Shown here: positions 24,134 to 32,369 of the stretch, in pieces
How positions within the stretch are numbered: the stretch's first letter is position 1
Layout: the number at the start of each line of letters is the position of its first letter
DNA from: DATJSN01 sp035504095
GTDB lineage: Bacteria; Planctomycetota; Phycisphaerae; WQYP01
DNA length: 61,401 nucleotides
Direction: 5' to 3'
NCBI GenBank assembly: GCA_035504095.1
Contig: DATJSN010000006.1
Coordinates: 1-61,401, forward strand
The notes under the pieces: generated by a model
Seen by the model: only the letters and a program-made list of their open reading frames with translations
What the model was told of the DNA's origin: nothing
The model's database searches: none
Position numbers and translations under genes: made by a program

Positions 24134-25093
24134 TTATTGTCCCGAGCCGGAAGGCAACGGAACTGAACCGCCATTGGAATTGTCATTGCCTCCACCGGTC
24201 ATGTCGGGCGGATTGGTCGTGGGCGTCATTGAGCCCGAATTTTCCGGAGCCGTACCCTGATCACCTCCGGGAACATAGGGATTAGGCTCAAGCTGGGTGG
24301 GCAAAATATAAATATCAACACGACGATTAAGCGGATTGCCGTGATGACCCGGTGCATTGGGGGCGATAGGGTGAGTTTCTCCCCAACCGGCAACCTGCAT
24401 TCTGCGATCCAGTACACCCTGGTCTTTGAGGAAATTCCATACGGAGATGGCACGGTTGGCGGACAAATTAATGTTCGCCGGATTGAGTGAATAACGGCTG
24501 TAGCGAATAGGTACATCGTCGGTGTTGCCAACGATGCGTATTTCGTTATTGACAATAGCCGGATCGTTGATAATGCCGGCGAATTCTTTGAGGGCAGACT
24601 GGGCTTCAGGCGTCAGATCTGTACTGCCAAGGGCAAAAAGCAAATCGCTCTTAAAACGCAACATGCCGAGCTTGGGGTCATACGATAGGAGATTGGGATA
24701 CTCCTCGGCAAGACGGTTAAGAGCGTCGTTAACCGCCTGAGGGAGCTGTGGCGCATTGCCGGCCAGAGCCAAAAGCTGATTATACTGATCCTGCAATTGC
24801 GCCAGACGCGCTTTGAGCGCTGCGATTTCATCGGCAAGTGCGGAATTGCCGCCGCCCTGCGCGGTAAGCTCTTTTTCATCTTCCGCCAGATCGGCCTGCA
24901 ATTGAGCTATTTGCGTGCGCATGGCGGCAAGCTGATCGTCGGCATCGGCGAGCTGGGCGCGGGCCTGATCGTAAGCAGTCTGAAGTTTCTGGTATTGATC
25001 TTCTGAAACACAGCCGGTGATTGCCGAAAGACCAGCTACCACACCGGCCAGCGCCATCATCCGCCAGGCGCCGGGGATTATGGAACCATTCAT
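24134..25093 (-). CDS. OmpA-family lipoprotein with coiled coil (peptidoglycan-associated)
   Basis: About 319 residues. The signal sequence ends in the lipobox LSAITGC, so it is a lipoprotein. A heptad-rich coiled coil follows (QKLQTAYDQARAQLADADDQ up to about residue 120), and from about 170 an OmpA/MotB domain: LFALGSTDLTPEAQSALKEF, IVGNTDDVPIR, LSANRAISVWNFL, GWGETHP, NRRVDIYIL. This domain binds meso-diaminopimelate peptidoglycan, so the protein probably links a membrane to the wall. A low-complexity Pro/Gly/Asn tail closes it. Start chosen at the Met with GGAG 9 bp upstream (ATG at 25091-25093) rather than five codons earlier, because the earlier codon contains that ribosome site. A strong terminator follows. 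It resembles Pal/MotB-like proteins but has no flagellar context. Confidence 0.88.
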   Translation of the reverse strand: MNGSIIPGAWRMMALAGVVAGLSAITGCVSEDQYQKLQTAYDQARAQLADADDQLAAMRTQIAQLQADLAEDEKELTAQGGGNSALADEIAALKARLAQLQDQYNQLLALAGNAPQLPQAVNDALNRLAEEYPNLLSYDPKLGMLRFKSDLLFALGSTDLTPEAQSALKEFAGIINDPAIVNNEIRIVGNTDDVPIRYSRYSLNPANINLSANRAISVWNFLKDQGVLDRRMQVAGWGETHPIAPNAPGHHGNPLNRRVDIYILPTQLEPNPYVPGGDQGTAPENSGSMTPTTNPPDMTGGGNDNSNGGSVPLPSGSGQ

Positions 25094-25217
25094 ATTCGTT
25101 ATCTCCATATAAACGAAGTCCTGAAATACCTGTTACCAGCGAACAGTTTGAACGAAGATGCCTGAATAGTAAAGAGAGTTTAGCACGAAAAATCGCATTC
25201 CCTTGCGTGTGGGTGCG

Positions 25218-26237
25218 TCAGCGGTCGCCGCTGCGGCCGGCGAAGAATCCCACGAAAACCATCAACGCGCTTACGACGACCAGGATGCCGATGAAAATCA
25301 GAAAATTCTGCCCGAGAGTATTGACCCAGGCAGGCGTGTAATCCTGAAATGCCGCAGCGCCAACGACTGCAGCCAGCAACATGGCGACGATCGCGGCAAG
25401 AGCCAAGCCGCCGAAAAGGCCGGACATGGGATCGGATGATTCGACAACCGAAGGGTAGGGGGCCATCATGCCCGAAGAAACGCCTACATCTGTCGATGAC
25501 GGGGCTGCTGTAGCAGTTGCCGACCCAATGCCCGAATCTGCGGAACCTGAGCCAGTTTGATCGAACACACCCGATGACGATCCGACGCCTGATTGTCCCG
25601 AAGCGCCTTGTTCGCCGGGATAAATTTCCTCGAGCAGTTCGGCGCCAAGACTTGTGTTATCGCTTTCGCGTGTTAAATCGAGCAAACCCGAACCACTGCC
25701 AACGGCATCAAGGCCGGAAGGTGAAACGGACTCATCTACTCCGGACGAAATCTGGGTTTGAGATTTAGGATCTGCGGCCTGGACTTCACTCTCGTCAAAT
25801 ACACGAATGCCAGGCGCGGAAGTACCCGTCGATGAACTTCCCGCTTTGGTCCCGCTGGGTATTCCCGTACCGCCGGCGGCAGTGCCGGTACCGGTACCTG
25901 TTGAAGTTCCGGACGCAGTTGCCGCAGAACCAGCCAAGGCGGTCATCGACTTGGTGTCTTCAACGGGTTTGTGCCCGGCAGCAGTTTCGCCGCCGGCCAG
26001 GGCTGCGGCGACGCCTGTTGCAGACATAGGTTCAAGATCAATAGGTCCGCCTGAGGCGCCAAGTGATGGTTCAGAACTTTCTGTTGCCAGGCGATCGACC
26101 TGGTCAACTTTGAACATGACCCTTGTGCCATCACGAAATTCGCGAAGCTTGTTGTTTTCAACCAGCTCCTTAATCTGTTCCGGTGTGAGATTAAGTTTCG
26201 TGCCCGCTTCATCAGCACTGTAGAACATTTTGGCCAT
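25218..26237 (-). CDS. HTH-domain protein with C-terminal membrane helices (planctomycete type)
   Basis: A 339-residue three-part protein. Residues 1-55 (FYSADEAGTKLNLTPEQIKELV, then NKLREFRDGTRVMFKVDQVD) form an excisionase/MerR-like helix-turn-helix. A long disordered Gly/Ser/Thr linker follows, with LLDLTRESDNTSLGAELLEEIY in its middle, a short conserved patch I have seen in planctomycete proteins. The last 75 residues contain two transmembrane helices (LALAAIVAMLLAAVVGAAAF and FLIFIGILVVVSALMVFVGF). The whole suggests a membrane-tethered DNA- or protein-binding factor, but the HTH may serve protein contacts instead. It has a clear AAGGAG ribosome site 6 bp before ATG. No characterised homologue is recalled. 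Confidence 0.65.
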   Translation of the reverse strand: MAKMFYSADEAGTKLNLTPEQIKELVENNKLREFRDGTRVMFKVDQVDRLATESSEPSLGASGGPIDLEPMSATGVAAALAGGETAAGHKPVEDTKSMTALAGSAATASGTSTGTGTGTAAGGTGIPSGTKAGSSSTGTSAPGIRVFDESEVQAADPKSQTQISSGVDESVSPSGLDAVGSGSGLLDLTRESDNTSLGAELLEEIYPGEQGASGQSGVGSSSGVFDQTGSGSADSGIGSATATAAPSSTDVGVSSGMMAPYPSVVESSDPMSGLFGGLALAAIVAMLLAAVVGAAAFQDYTPAWVNTLGQNFLIFIGILVVVSALMVFVGFFAGRSGDR

Positions 26238-26384
26238 GAACAGCTCCTTTATTTGGCGATATTTTCAAGGCCACTGAGTCCTAAAAATATCTTCGGCTTT
26301 CATTCAATGCCTGTGTAACTATTTTACCATGAGTCATTTGAAATAACACGAAAAATGCTCCAACCTATTCAATCAAAGCGGATA

Positions 26385-26798
26385 TTATTGTGCCTCTGGG
26401 CCACCATTGGGATTCAGCATCATTTTTACCTGTGCCGGGGTAGGGGATGAATTGTTAAAATCATGCAGATTCAAATCGTCTTGAAAATCGCGTGCTGCGA
26501 TAAGCCTGAGGCGTGAAATATCGGGATAAATTTCATAAACCGCAAGATTATGCCGTTGGGGATCCACCAAAACAAAGCCCCAGTTTGAGGGGCCTATCTG
26601 GGTGGGGATTACCTGAATTTGTGCACCCACCGGATTGGTCAAAGCAGGATTATTCTCTTCGGGCAGGGTAGCTGATGAAGAATCGTCGGCATTGGCCCGA
26701 GGCCAGGCAAAAACCAGCGCATTGAGCAACAGGCCCAGACCGATGCACCAGAGCACCGGAAAAAAAACACGCAGAGATTGAAATCGGCCGGCTTCCAT
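26385..26798 (-). CDS. Hypothetical membrane-anchored protein
   Basis: A 137-residue protein with one N-terminal hydrophobic helix (VLWCIGLGLLLNALVFAWP, about residues 15-33) that may be a signal anchor. A small domain follows, holding NWGFVLVDPQRHNLAVYEIY and LRLIAARDFQDDLNL, then a Pro/Asn-rich tail. The WGFVLVDPxxxxLxVYE pattern suggests a beta-sheet domain facing the periplasm. I recognise no function. It starts 12 bp after the CbiX-like gene on the same strand, so they probably share a transcript, though their roles need not be linked. Confidence 0.6.
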   Translation of the reverse strand: MEAGRFQSLRVFFPVLWCIGLGLLLNALVFAWPRANADDSSSATLPEENNPALTNPVGAQIQVIPTQIGPSNWGFVLVDPQRHNLAVYEIYPDISRLRLIAARDFQDDLNLHDFNNSSPTPAQVKMMLNPNGGPEAQ

Positions 26799-26810
26799 TA
26801 AGGACGTATC

Positions 26811-27218
26811 CTAAGTCTGTATGGAGGAGGTCTGCAAGCCCTCATTTACGCGCTGCAAAATAACATCAGCAATTTTCTGATCCAAGCCAAGAGGCTGGGT
26901 GACCTGAAAGCTAATGCCGGGATGAGCGGCCGCGGCTTGCTGCACAAGACGCGGGATGTCCGTTGTGCTGTGGCGGCCGGGAGAAAGAAAATAGGGGTGT
27001 ACTACCACGTGTGTGGCGCCTTGGCGCACACAAGCGGCAAACGCGGCGGCGATGTCCGGTTGGGCAAGCTCCATGTGAGCAGGTTCAACCACAGCATAAG
27101 AGGAAATCCGCCGGAACAACTCCACAACGTCATTAAGCATGTCGTTGGCCGCTGGAAATTTGCTGCCGTGATCCACCAAAATAACGCCAATCGTTTGAGT
27201 ATCACGCTGATGAGTCAT
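26811..27218 (-). CDS. CbiX/SirB-like sirohydrochlorin chelatase
   Basis: A 135-residue single-domain chelatase of the CbiX-small type. Motifs: ILVDHGSKFPAAND (His17) at the N-terminus, VEPAHMELAQPDIAAAF, and VVHPYFLSPGRH (His74, His83). The two regions contribute the metal-binding histidines of the family. These enzymes insert cobalt, nickel or iron into sirohydrochlorin for cobalamin, coenzyme F430 or siroheme. No other tetrapyrrole gene is near, so the metal cannot be assigned. Length fits the homodimeric short forms (about 120-140 aa) rather than the fused long forms. It is first in a likely two-gene unit with the hypothetical membrane protein downstream. Confidence 0.82.
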   Translation of the reverse strand: MTHQRDTQTIGVILVDHGSKFPAANDMLNDVVELFRRISSYAVVEPAHMELAQPDIAAAFAACVRQGATHVVVHPYFLSPGRHSTTDIPRLVQQAAAAHPGISFQVTQPLGLDQKIADVILQRVNEGLQTSSIQT

Positions 27219-27431
27219 GCAGAACCGGCTCCGATAAAAAGATGTGCATTATTCTAGCATGGCGCGGCGTGTCGCTGAATACTGTGATATTTTTGCAACG
27301 ATCCGTCTTTGGGAACGTTTTTACAATAGAGCGGACGAATCCGATTGAGAAAAATTGAGCCCGCCCACTATTTTGGTCCGATGTAATTACTGTACAAGTC
27401 TTATTGTGAAGCTTTTGGAGGGTCAGGCAAA

Positions 27432-28019
27432 ATGATTCATACCAAGGTCCTAAAAAGTCTGATGCCGATCATTATGCCGCCAATGACCGCATGGGCTCAG
27501 CGCATGGAACGTGAAATATTTTCGTATGGGAAAGCCTTGAGCGACTCTGAAATATCTGATGCCATTGAATTGGGCGTCATGAATCCGGAACGGGTGCGTT
27601 ATATGATCGTCGATGAGATTCCACTGCCGGCGGAAGAACTTGCAGCGCTGGCTCAACAAGCGGGCATTATCGATGCAGATACGGAAGGAATGGCATATCG
27701 CTATGGAATTTTTATACGCAGTGATGTGAAGGATAAACGACTTCGCCTGCTGCACGAACTGGTGCACGTAGCCCAGTACGAACGGCTCGGCGAAATTAGA
27801 AATTTCATCAGAGAATATGTTACGGCATGCCTGGATCATGGATATGCCAAATCGCCCTTTGAAATAGAAGCCAGGCAGAAATCTCAGAAACTCGCGGCGG
27901 AGTCTTCAGGTCAAACAAGGGCCTTTAAAGAGGTGGTTTCGGAAGAAAACACCGTTTCAGCAGAATGTTGTGAAGAACCATTTCTATTCGGCCGGCATGC
28001 AGGTTCGAGATTGTTGTGA
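27432..28019 (+). CDS. Putative zinc metallopeptidase-like protein (HExxH)
   Basis: A 195-residue protein with RLLHELVHVAQYERLG at 106-120. The HELVH core (108-112) is the zinc-binding motif of DUF4157-like and other minigluzincin-type peptidases, where HVxQY is also typical. A third ligand could be a Glu downstream (for example in SPFEIEARQKSQ near 143), as in minigluzincins. The N-terminal half (MTAWAQRMEREIFSYGKALS) has no recognised domain. There is no signal peptide, so it is probably cytosolic. It has a GGAGG ribosome site about 10 bp before the ATG. It lies between convergent cls and divergent cbiX and does not appear to be in an operon. Activity is inferred from one motif only. Confidence 0.6.
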   Translation: MIHTKVLKSLMPIIMPPMTAWAQRMEREIFSYGKALSDSEISDAIELGVMNPERVRYMIVDEIPLPAEELAALAQQAGIIDADTEGMAYRYGIFIRSDVKDKRLRLLHELVHVAQYERLGEIRNFIREYVTACLDHGYAKSPFEIEARQKSQKLAAESSGQTRAFKEVVSEENTVSAECCEEPFLFGRHAGSRLL

Positions 28020-28032
28020 ACCGGCATATCAA

Positions 28033-29457
28033 TTACAACAACGGTGAGACCAGGCAGACTGCAGCGTCAACGTAACGGGCTGAAGCGGGCCGCTGTGCCC
28101 ATGTTTGTCCAGAGAGTTGGTCGGACTCGCCGAGATATTTTTCCTGAATCGCACGAAGTTTTCCAACGCCGTCTTCGGAATAGAGCAATACGCTCAGTTC
28201 AAAATTAAGATAAAAACTTCGCATATCGAGGTTGGCGGACCCAAACAGGCCGATGTGTCGATCCACCGTGACCGACTTGGTATGAATCAAACCGGGCTTA
28301 TAAAGGTAAATAGAAACGCCTGTGTGAAGCAGGTCAGCGTATTGCGCCCGGCCAGCGGCGCCGGCCAAAAATTGATCGCAGACTTTGGGCAAAATCAGCT
28401 TGACGTTCACGCCGCGATCGGCGGCCATGGTTAAAGAAACAAGTGTGGGTTCATCGGGCACGAAATAAGGGGTGGTGAGAACCAGTTCTTGTCTGGCCGC
28501 CTGAATGGCTCCCAGAAGTATACGCCGGTAACTATCGCCTGTCCCGATTGGCCCGGTGGGCACAACCTGCACTGCATTACCGCAGGGCGCTGTGGGAAAA
28601 TTCGGCGCGGCAACCGCGAGCATTTGATCCGTTTCAAAAGCCCAATTTTCTACGAAGGTGGTGGCAAATTCCTGGACAACCGGACCGGTAATTCGACCGG
28701 TCAGGTCATACCAGGGAGCACCGCGTTTGCCGCCATAATCGGCGTTGATAAGGTTCTGACTTCCGGCAAAAGCGATGCGATTGTCGATCACGGCCAGTTT
28801 GCGATGGTCGCGCAAATCCCTGCGGCGAAAAGGCGCTCGCGGAAGTGCGGCAACGACTTGAACGCCTTTCTGGGAAAGAGCATGGGAAAGATCCTGATAT
28901 CGAAACATTTCGCGGGATGCAAAAGCATCCACCAATACGCGGCACGTCACGCCACGCTGGGATGCCGCGATGAGCGCATCGGCAACTTTGCGTCCTGTCT
29001 GGTCCGTCGAAAAAATATAATAAAGCAGATGCACTTCCGAAGTGGCGGAGCCGATGTCGGCGATCAGCCGATCAACCATTTCAGTGGAGTTGTCCAGAAA
29101 GTCGATTTGGTTGCCCCACACGAGAGGCATTTTGCCTGTCTTTTGAGCTAAACACGCCATGGATGCCGAAGTAGCGCCCAGATCGCGCGCCAGATCGGTT
29201 TCCTGAGGTGGGGTGGCAAAAGGAGCGTTTCGATAATGCTCCATGATCTTTTGTTGTCTGGCGATACGGCCGGGGCCCAGACTCCTTTCGCCGACCAATT
29301 GAAACAGCAAAAGTCCGATATAGGGATGAAGAAAAACGATCCCCAGCCACGCCAGCGATGTTCCCGGCGTAAATCTCCGGTGGAGCACCACGAAAATCAT
29401 GCTCAGGCGGATAATCCAGCCCACTGCGGAATAAAGAGCGATTAAGTCTATCCACAT
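28033..29457 (-). CDS. cls: Cardiolipin synthase (phospholipase D family)
   Basis: A 474-residue enzyme with two N-terminal transmembrane segments (residues 1-60, including LAWLGIVFLHPYIGLLLFQ) and two HxKxxxxD phosphodiesterase motifs: HRKLAVIDNRIAFAGSQN in the first half and HTKSVTVDRHIGLFGSANLD in the second. It condenses two phosphatidylglycerols into cardiolipin at the inner membrane. The phosphatidylglycerol route is also present in the window (pgsA and pgpA at 39.5-40.7 kb), so the two loci connect functionally. The length is normal for bacterial ClsA. It is monocistronic here, convergent with the peptidase-like gene 13 bp away and divergent from the reductase. Confidence 0.93.
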   Translation of the reverse strand: MWIDLIALYSAVGWIIRLSMIFVVLHRRFTPGTSLAWLGIVFLHPYIGLLLFQLVGERSLGPGRIARQQKIMEHYRNAPFATPPQETDLARDLGATSASMACLAQKTGKMPLVWGNQIDFLDNSTEMVDRLIADIGSATSEVHLLYYIFSTDQTGRKVADALIAASQRGVTCRVLVDAFASREMFRYQDLSHALSQKGVQVVAALPRAPFRRRDLRDHRKLAVIDNRIAFAGSQNLINADYGGKRGAPWYDLTGRITGPVVQEFATTFVENWAFETDQMLAVAAPNFPTAPCGNAVQVVPTGPIGTGDSYRRILLGAIQAARQELVLTTPYFVPDEPTLVSLTMAADRGVNVKLILPKVCDQFLAGAAGRAQYADLLHTGVSIYLYKPGLIHTKSVTVDRHIGLFGSANLDMRSFYLNFELSVLLYSEDGVGKLRAIQEKYLGESDQLSGQTWAQRPASARYVDAAVCLVSPLL

Positions 29458-29502
29458 GATTCCACGCTATCAGATAATATATAAGCATTCCACTGCAAGG
29501 AG

Positions 29503-30450
29503 TTGAACATGAAAGCAATGGTGATCACGGCAAATGGCGGACCGGAGGTTTTCGCGCAGCGCGACCTCCCCATACCTGAGGCAGGTCCGAATCAGTTGCT
29601 GGTAAGAGTGATGGCTGCAGGTGTAAATCCTCTGGATTATAAGTTGCGCCGAACCGGAGCTTTTGGATATGGCCCGGGAAGTGTGCTGGGTTTTGATGCC
29701 GCAGGCGTCGTGGAAAAAGTCGGGCCCGGAGTAACCGGATTCAAGCCGATGGACGAAGTATTTTATTCGCCGGATGTTACCGGTCCGGGTTCATACGCGC
29801 AATATCACCTTACAGCGGCGGATATCGTCGTAAAAAAGCCGCAGAATTTAACATTTATCGAAGCGGCGGCGATTCCCCTGGCAGGCATGACCGCGTGGCA
29901 GGCCATGATTGATCGTTGCCATATGCAGTTGGGACAACGGGTGCTTATTCACGGAGCCTCCGGTGGTGTCGGTTCAATGGCTGTGCAATTGGCGCATACG
30001 GCCGGCGCCTACGTTTATGCAACTGCTTCGCCGGCAAATATGGGTCTGGTGCGCGGACTGGGTGCGGATTATGTCATCGATCGAACGCAACGGGATTTCG
30101 CCGCGGAAATAACAAAAGAAACCGACGGAGAAGGCGTGGATTTGGTTTTCGATTGCGTCGGTTCAGATTTGGTTGCGCGATCCATTCCCATTGTCAGGTC
30201 GATGGGAAATATAGTGACCATCGTAAACCCCAGCGGCGATTTGAGTCTGGGGTATCGAAAAAATATAAGCCTTCATTATGCCTTTATGTTGCGAAAACGT
30301 CAGACGCTGGAACAAATTGCCGAACTTGTGGAACATGGCAAAATTAAACCGGTAATCGGAAAAGTGATGAAGCTTGAGCAGGCGGCCGAAGCGCATAAAC
30401 AATTGGAACAGGGGGGAGGGTTCGGCAAAATTGTACTAACCACTGCGTAA
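29503..30450 (+). CDS. Zinc-independent medium-chain dehydrogenase/quinone oxidoreductase-like
   Basis: A 315-residue MDR-superfamily oxidoreductase. Features: AAGVNPLDYKLRR near residue 40, LGFDAAGVVEKVGPGV, IPLAGMTAWQAM, and the NADPH-binding VLIHGASGGVGSMAVQLA near 150. It lacks the structural-zinc cysteines of true alcohol dehydrogenases and matches the QOR/zeta-crystallin branch, which reduces quinones or enones with NADPH. The end, QLEQGGGFGKIVLT, is typical. It has an AAGGAG ribosome site 8 bp before the ATG. No pathway partner is nearby and the substrate is unknown. It is convergent with the COG3014-like gene 15 bp away. Confidence 0.9.
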   Translation: MNMKAMVITANGGPEVFAQRDLPIPEAGPNQLLVRVMAAGVNPLDYKLRRTGAFGYGPGSVLGFDAAGVVEKVGPGVTGFKPMDEVFYSPDVTGPGSYAQYHLTAADIVVKKPQNLTFIEAAAIPLAGMTAWQAMIDRCHMQLGQRVLIHGASGGVGSMAVQLAHTAGAYVYATASPANMGLVRGLGADYVIDRTQRDFAAEITKETDGEGVDLVFDCVGSDLVARSIPIVRSMGNIVTIVNPSGDLSLGYRKNISLHYAFMLRKRQTLEQIAELVEHGKIKPVIGKVMKLEQAAEAHKQLEQGGGFGKIVLTTA

Positions 30451-30465
30451 TGTATGGCCTAAGAG

Positions 30466-31734
30466 TCACTGAGGCAGTCGGAAATAAAAAACGTTGAGTT
30501 TACCGTTTGGAACGATATTTATATTAATCCTGGCTGTACTCCGATTGCCGACGACAACCTGAAATGAATTGTCGCCCGGTTCCAGCGCAACCGGGATGGC
30601 ATAAACTGTGCGCGGCAACATTTCCCAATAACGCACATCGGCCTGTGAAGAGGCGGCTAAAGCTGCACCGGCAAGTATGGCGCCGAGTCCGGCAAGAGCC
30701 ACGGTGCCGTTGTTGTGGTTGGCGCCATATAGGGCTGCCCCCGCGCCGCCAGCCATCAGGCCGGTACCCACTATGGCCTTGGTTTCACGGACGGTATCCA
30801 TGGTGAGCCAGCGTTTATCCTGGGCGAGCGCCAGAGTATCTACCATGCCTGGAGCGACAACGTTGAGATATCTGTCGTTATCCCAGACATAAGCGGGCGG
30901 TATGGGCCCGGCCTGCCAGGGGGCGGGGCCGAAGACGGATTGTTCGCCATACCAACCCTCGGCGCGGCGCTGCGGACCAAAGCCATAGTCCACAAAAATC
31001 AGGGTGTTTGTCTGAGGTTCAAGCATACGTCGAACCAAGGGCTCTATAGAGAGATCAAGTTGCTCGGCGTGTTGAAAATTAGCATTGGCAAGGTCTTTTT
31101 CGCCGAGTTCCAGATAACACACGCCCAATCCAAAATAGCCCAGGACAAAATTCGATTCTATTTTGTCGTACTGCTGGCCGGCGGGAATATTTTTATCATC
31201 CAGATCAGAATATTTGCGCAGGGCAAAAAGGCTGTTTTCAAAAGCGGCGCGAGCATTGTCATAATCATTTTGAATCAGATAAGTCAGTCCCAGATAATAC
31301 TGAGCCATGGCGCGTTCAAAGGGTTCACCCAGCCAGACTTTAATGCCTTCATAAAAGACCACTGTGGCAAAAGCGCGGCCATTGGAATTAACATTGCTGG
31401 AATTCATCAACTGGTACGCGACCAAAAACGCCTGTTGAGCGCGCTGAAGATCGCCCGCGGCCAAGGCGCTTGAGCCGTATCGGCAATTGTTCAGGACATA
31501 ATCTTCATCTGGATGTTGCGCCAGCGGCGCCATGATGGCTTCCGCCTGAGGGTAATTGCCGACGTAGTAATTTGTGACCGCGCTTTGGATCTGGGCGGAA
31601 TTATCGCTGCACGCCGGCAGAACAGTTAAAAGAAGCACTATAACAGTGGTAAAAAAAGCGACCCGTGGAACCAAATCAAATGTACGGCGTTTATTCATTA
31701 AAAGCCCAAAATAATTCCCCATAACCACTTTCAT
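30466..31734 (-). CDS. TPR-containing lipoprotein, COG3014-like
   Basis: A 422-residue lipoprotein with lipobox LLTVLPAC near residue 42 and TPR-like helices over the next 170 residues (YYVGNYPQAEAIMAPLAQHP, MAQYYLGLTYLIQNDYDNAR, YFGLGVCYLELGEKDLANAN). A glycine-rich hydrophobic stretch near 330-360 (LMAGGAGAALYGANHNNGTV) and a beta-rich end follow. This layout, directly downstream of LpoB-like genes, recalls COG3014 proteins that neighbour lpoB in Vibrio and Shewanella. It is the last of three minus-strand genes, 4 bp after the preceding stop codon. An internal Met (31698) would give a shorter, more typical signal peptide. The function is unknown; an envelope scaffold for wall synthesis is plausible. 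Confidence 0.65.
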   Translation of the reverse strand: MKVVMGNYFGLLMNKRRTFDLVPRVAFFTTVIVLLLTVLPACSDNSAQIQSAVTNYYVGNYPQAEAIMAPLAQHPDEDYVLNNCRYGSSALAAGDLQRAQQAFLVAYQLMNSSNVNSNGRAFATVVFYEGIKVWLGEPFERAMAQYYLGLTYLIQNDYDNARAAFENSLFALRKYSDLDDKNIPAGQQYDKIESNFVLGYFGLGVCYLELGEKDLANANFQHAEQLDLSIEPLVRRMLEPQTNTLIFVDYGFGPQRRAEGWYGEQSVFGPAPWQAGPIPPAYVWDNDRYLNVVAPGMVDTLALAQDKRWLTMDTVRETKAIVGTGLMAGGAGAALYGANHNNGTVALAGLGAILAGAALAASSQADVRYWEMLPRTVYAIPVALEPGDNSFQVVVGNRSTARININIVPNGKLNVFYFRLPQ

Positions 31735-31738
31735 TCTA

Positions 31739-32365
31739 TCAATCTAAAAAGCTGTTGGTTTGAGCTTTTTTCGTTTCGTACGAACCTTCCCATACGATTT
31801 GACCGGAAGTGATGTTCGTGAGGAAGAAAGTGCACAAGTAATAATCGCTGCGGTAATCAGACGTTACATGAGTGTCGGAATAAAACGCGGCTTGCAGCGC
31901 ATATTGAGGCGCAAGCTGGTCCTCCCGCGGTCCAAGTTCGTTGCTGGGAATAGTTGTTTCAGATAACAATCGCTGATAAGCGGCGCGATTAAGCACAAAG
32001 ACAAAACGGTTTCTCAGGGAGGGTTGTCCCGTCAGCAGGGCACGCAGGCGATGAAGAAAAATATCACCCTTATCGGTCGGGATAATCTGGCTGGTGTTAT
32101 TCTTAAGCGGGGTAAGAACGATGATCATCGGACCCTGCTCGGTAATACGCGCGATAATTGGATCGGAAACGATGGCGGCGGCCATTTGATCGGTCATGCG
32201 CACCAGGTCGTTTGAATCAAGAAATGTGTTGTAAGCATGGGTGCTAATCGCGGGACCGCTGCATCCGGTCAACTGGCAGATTGTCATCAGTACAAAAAAG
32301 GCGACGAATAAGCGTGTGAAAAACTTCAAAAAGAGCAGCGGGCTGGTTATAACGCCGAATTTCAT
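31739..32365 (-). CDS. LpoB-like lipoprotein (penicillin-binding protein activator family), copy 2
   Basis: A 208-residue lipoprotein: hydrophobic N-terminus, lipobox CQLTGCSG near 35, then the LpoB pattern NDLVRMTDQMAAAIVSDPII, IIVLTPLKNNTSQIIPTDKG, FLHRLRALLTGQ and RFVFVLN. The closing part (YYLCTFFLTNITSGQIVWEG) is conserved between this and the paralogue upstream. In E. coli, LpoB reaches through the peptidoglycan to activate PBP1b. These copies have only a short linker, so the reach would differ. Start ATG lies 4 bp after the paralogue's stop codon, so translation is coupled. The middle gene of a three-gene unit; it arose by duplication and has diverged strongly. Confidence 0.75.
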   Translation of the reverse strand: MKFGVITSPLLFLKFFTRLFVAFFVLMTICQLTGCSGPAISTHAYNTFLDSNDLVRMTDQMAAAIVSDPIIARITEQGPMIIVLTPLKNNTSQIIPTDKGDIFLHRLRALLTGQPSLRNRFVFVLNRAAYQRLLSETTIPSNELGPREDQLAPQYALQAAFYSDTHVTSDYRSDYYLCTFFLTNITSGQIVWEGSYETKKAQTNSFLD

Positions 32366-32369
32366 ACCA

